A stretch of 14,379 bases of DNA. Origin: an uncultured Paracoccaceae bacterium (GTDB lineage Bacteria; Pseudomonadota; Alphaproteobacteria; Rhodobacterales; Rhodobacteraceae). Positions 13,543 to 14,379 of the stretch are shown one piece after another. The notes under the pieces are model-generated. The model was not told where the DNA came from, made no database searches, and was given only the letters and a program-made list of their open reading frames with translations. The translations under genes and the position numbers were made by a program. The DNA lies in NCBI GenBank assembly GCA_913054485.1, contig CAJXHQ010000026.1, positions 1 to 14,379 on the forward strand, written 5' to 3'. Each line of letters begins with the position of its first letter. The first letter of the stretch is position 1.

Positions 13543-14286
13543 TCAGAAGAACTCGCGCAGGGCCAGAATGCAGCCTGATATCAGCATCAAAGAGATCAGA
13601 AGCCGCCGGAAAAGGGAGTCATCCAGCCGCTTGAAAATCATGATCCCGCCCTGCGCCGCAACCATCGCCACCGGAAGCGCTATGGCGATCAGCAGCAGGA
13701 TTTGCCCGGTGTAGATACCCTGCCAGGCAAAATTGGCCGCAGCAAACCCCAGCACCAAGACATTGAACGGCTGCAGAACGGCCCGGGTTTCGGACTTGGG
13801 CCAGGGGCGCATGGCGCACCACATAGTGGGCAATGCGCCGGACAGAGACGCTGCACCGCCAAGAACTCCGCCGAGGAAGCCCACCAGGCTGTCTCCGGCG
13901 GGTGTCGGGCGTTCAAACTGAGGCAGGGCGCTGCGCAGGGTAAAGAAGCCGCCGTAAAGTATCAGGAAGCCGGCAATCACCAGTTTCAGCACGCGCGCAT
14001 CCAGAACCGCCAGAGCCGCAACCCCCAGGGGCACCCCAACCATGGCCGGCAGAAGAAAGCGGGCCAGGCGGCGCGGGTTGTCCTTGATCGAATGGCGCAC
14101 GATCCAGACCCCCTGCAAGCCGGTAGACACCGACAGCACGACCGAGATCGCAACCGCCTGCGGCGGCGGCATGATCTGAAGCCAGAACCCAAGGGCAAAA
14201 AGCGCAGTGCCAAAGCCGGCCAGCCCGTTGATGAAACCGCCTGCGGCCGCACCGGCCAGCAGAAGTGCCAGGAAAGATATACTCAA
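13543..14286 (-). CDS. TauE/SafE-family membrane permease (sulfite exporter-like)
   Basis: This 247-residue hydrophobic protein has about eight predicted membrane segments in two repeats. The first repeat holds GGFINGLAGFGTALFALG (residues 16-33) and the second GFLGGVLGGAASLSGALP (136-153), the duplicated glycine-rich motif of TauE/SafE exporters. Family members move sulfite, sulfoacetate or other small organic anions; this one's substrate is not evident. The start is a TTG at 14286 with GGAG ten bases upstream, which is weak but is the only reasonable start before the apparent upstream stop. A possible upstream gene ends one base before the TTG, suggesting an operon running in from the right. 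Confidence 0.87.
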   Translation of the reverse strand: MSISFLALLLAGAAAGGFINGLAGFGTALFALGFWLQIMPPPQAVAISVVLSVSTGLQGVWIVRHSIKDNPRRLARFLLPAMVGVPLGVAALAVLDARVLKLVIAGFLILYGGFFTLRSALPQFERPTPAGDSLVGFLGGVLGGAASLSGALPTMWCAMRPWPKSETRAVLQPFNVLVLGFAAANFAWQGIYTGQILLLIAIALPVAMVAAQGGIMIFKRLDDSLFRRLLISLMLISGCILALREFF

Positions 14287-14287
14287 A

Positions 14288-14379
14288 TCACTTGATCTCC
14301 AGCGGGGCTGCTGCGGGCAGCCGGGGCAGTAGAATTGCGGATGCCGGCGGACGCAAACGCCCGCCGGCGGATGTCACGG
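14288..14379 (-). CDS. Possible C-terminal end of an upstream gene
   Basis: On the minus strand a frame is open from the right edge to a TGA at 14288-14290, giving about 29 residues ending in LPAAAPLEIK. The stop is one base before the permease TTG, and the permease's GGAG lies inside this frame. The spacing suits an operon partner, but the stretch is too short to recognise and could be chance. Confidence 0.35.
   Translation of the reverse strand, partial: VTSAGGRLRPPASAILLPRLPAAAPLEIK

Noticed and set aside
13298..13714. A 138-residue plus-strand open frame between the DUF6916-like and permease genes
   Set aside because: No ribosome site, a composition rich in Arg/Ser/Pro typical of shadow frames, and its second half is antisense to the TauE/SafE gene.

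Overview
The window looks like chromosomal DNA of a marine alphaproteobacterium of the Roseobacter group (Rhodobacteraceae). The basis is the GC-rich coding sequence, a TRAP uptake system with a divergent LysR regulator, a TctE-like sensor-kinase/periplasmic-binding-protein pair, and the overall protein style. This placement is inferred, because the window has no rRNA or other phylogenetic marker. No tRNA, rRNA, CRISPR array or insertion sequence was seen.

Left end (1-1627): an open frame entering from the left edge joins the middle of a glycine-betaine-type (OpuAC) binding protein in frame to the ATP-binding half of a TctE-like histidine kinase. It has no membrane segment and no phosphoacceptor domain, so it is either a rearrangement or an assembly join. 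It overlaps a gene for a secreted ABC-type substrate-binding protein, which ends at a strong bidirectional terminator.

Centre-left (1645-6930): a minus-strand operon dctP-dctQ-dctM-tautomerase-esterase, with a divergent LysR-type regulator. A hairpin terminator/attenuator lies between dctP and dctQ. The 115-bp divergent region holds a LysR-type dyad and four GGTAT half-sites, the last pair forming a perfect 9-bp inverted repeat over the LysR start codon. The inferred role is LysR-controlled uptake of an organic acid, followed by cytoplasmic ester hydrolysis and keto-enol isomerisation. The substrate is unknown.

Centre-right (6997-10413): a 1138-residue autotransporter on the minus strand. 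It has a signal peptide, a four-cysteine N-terminal domain, four Ig-like 'choice-of-anchor D' modules, an invasin-like Ig module and a C-terminal beta-barrel. A 388-bp AT-rich divergent spacer separates it from a plus-strand operon of three tandem phage-tail-collar (microcystin-dependent-protein-like) paralogues and a GNAT acetyltransferase (10802-12934). A DUF6916-like small protein is convergent on the other strand. No other phage gene is present, so the collar block looks like a resident bacterial module. It is the best candidate here for an undescribed system.

Right end (12954-14379): the DUF6916-like gene, a roughly 300-bp spacer, a TauE/SafE-family permease and possibly the last codons of another minus-strand gene.
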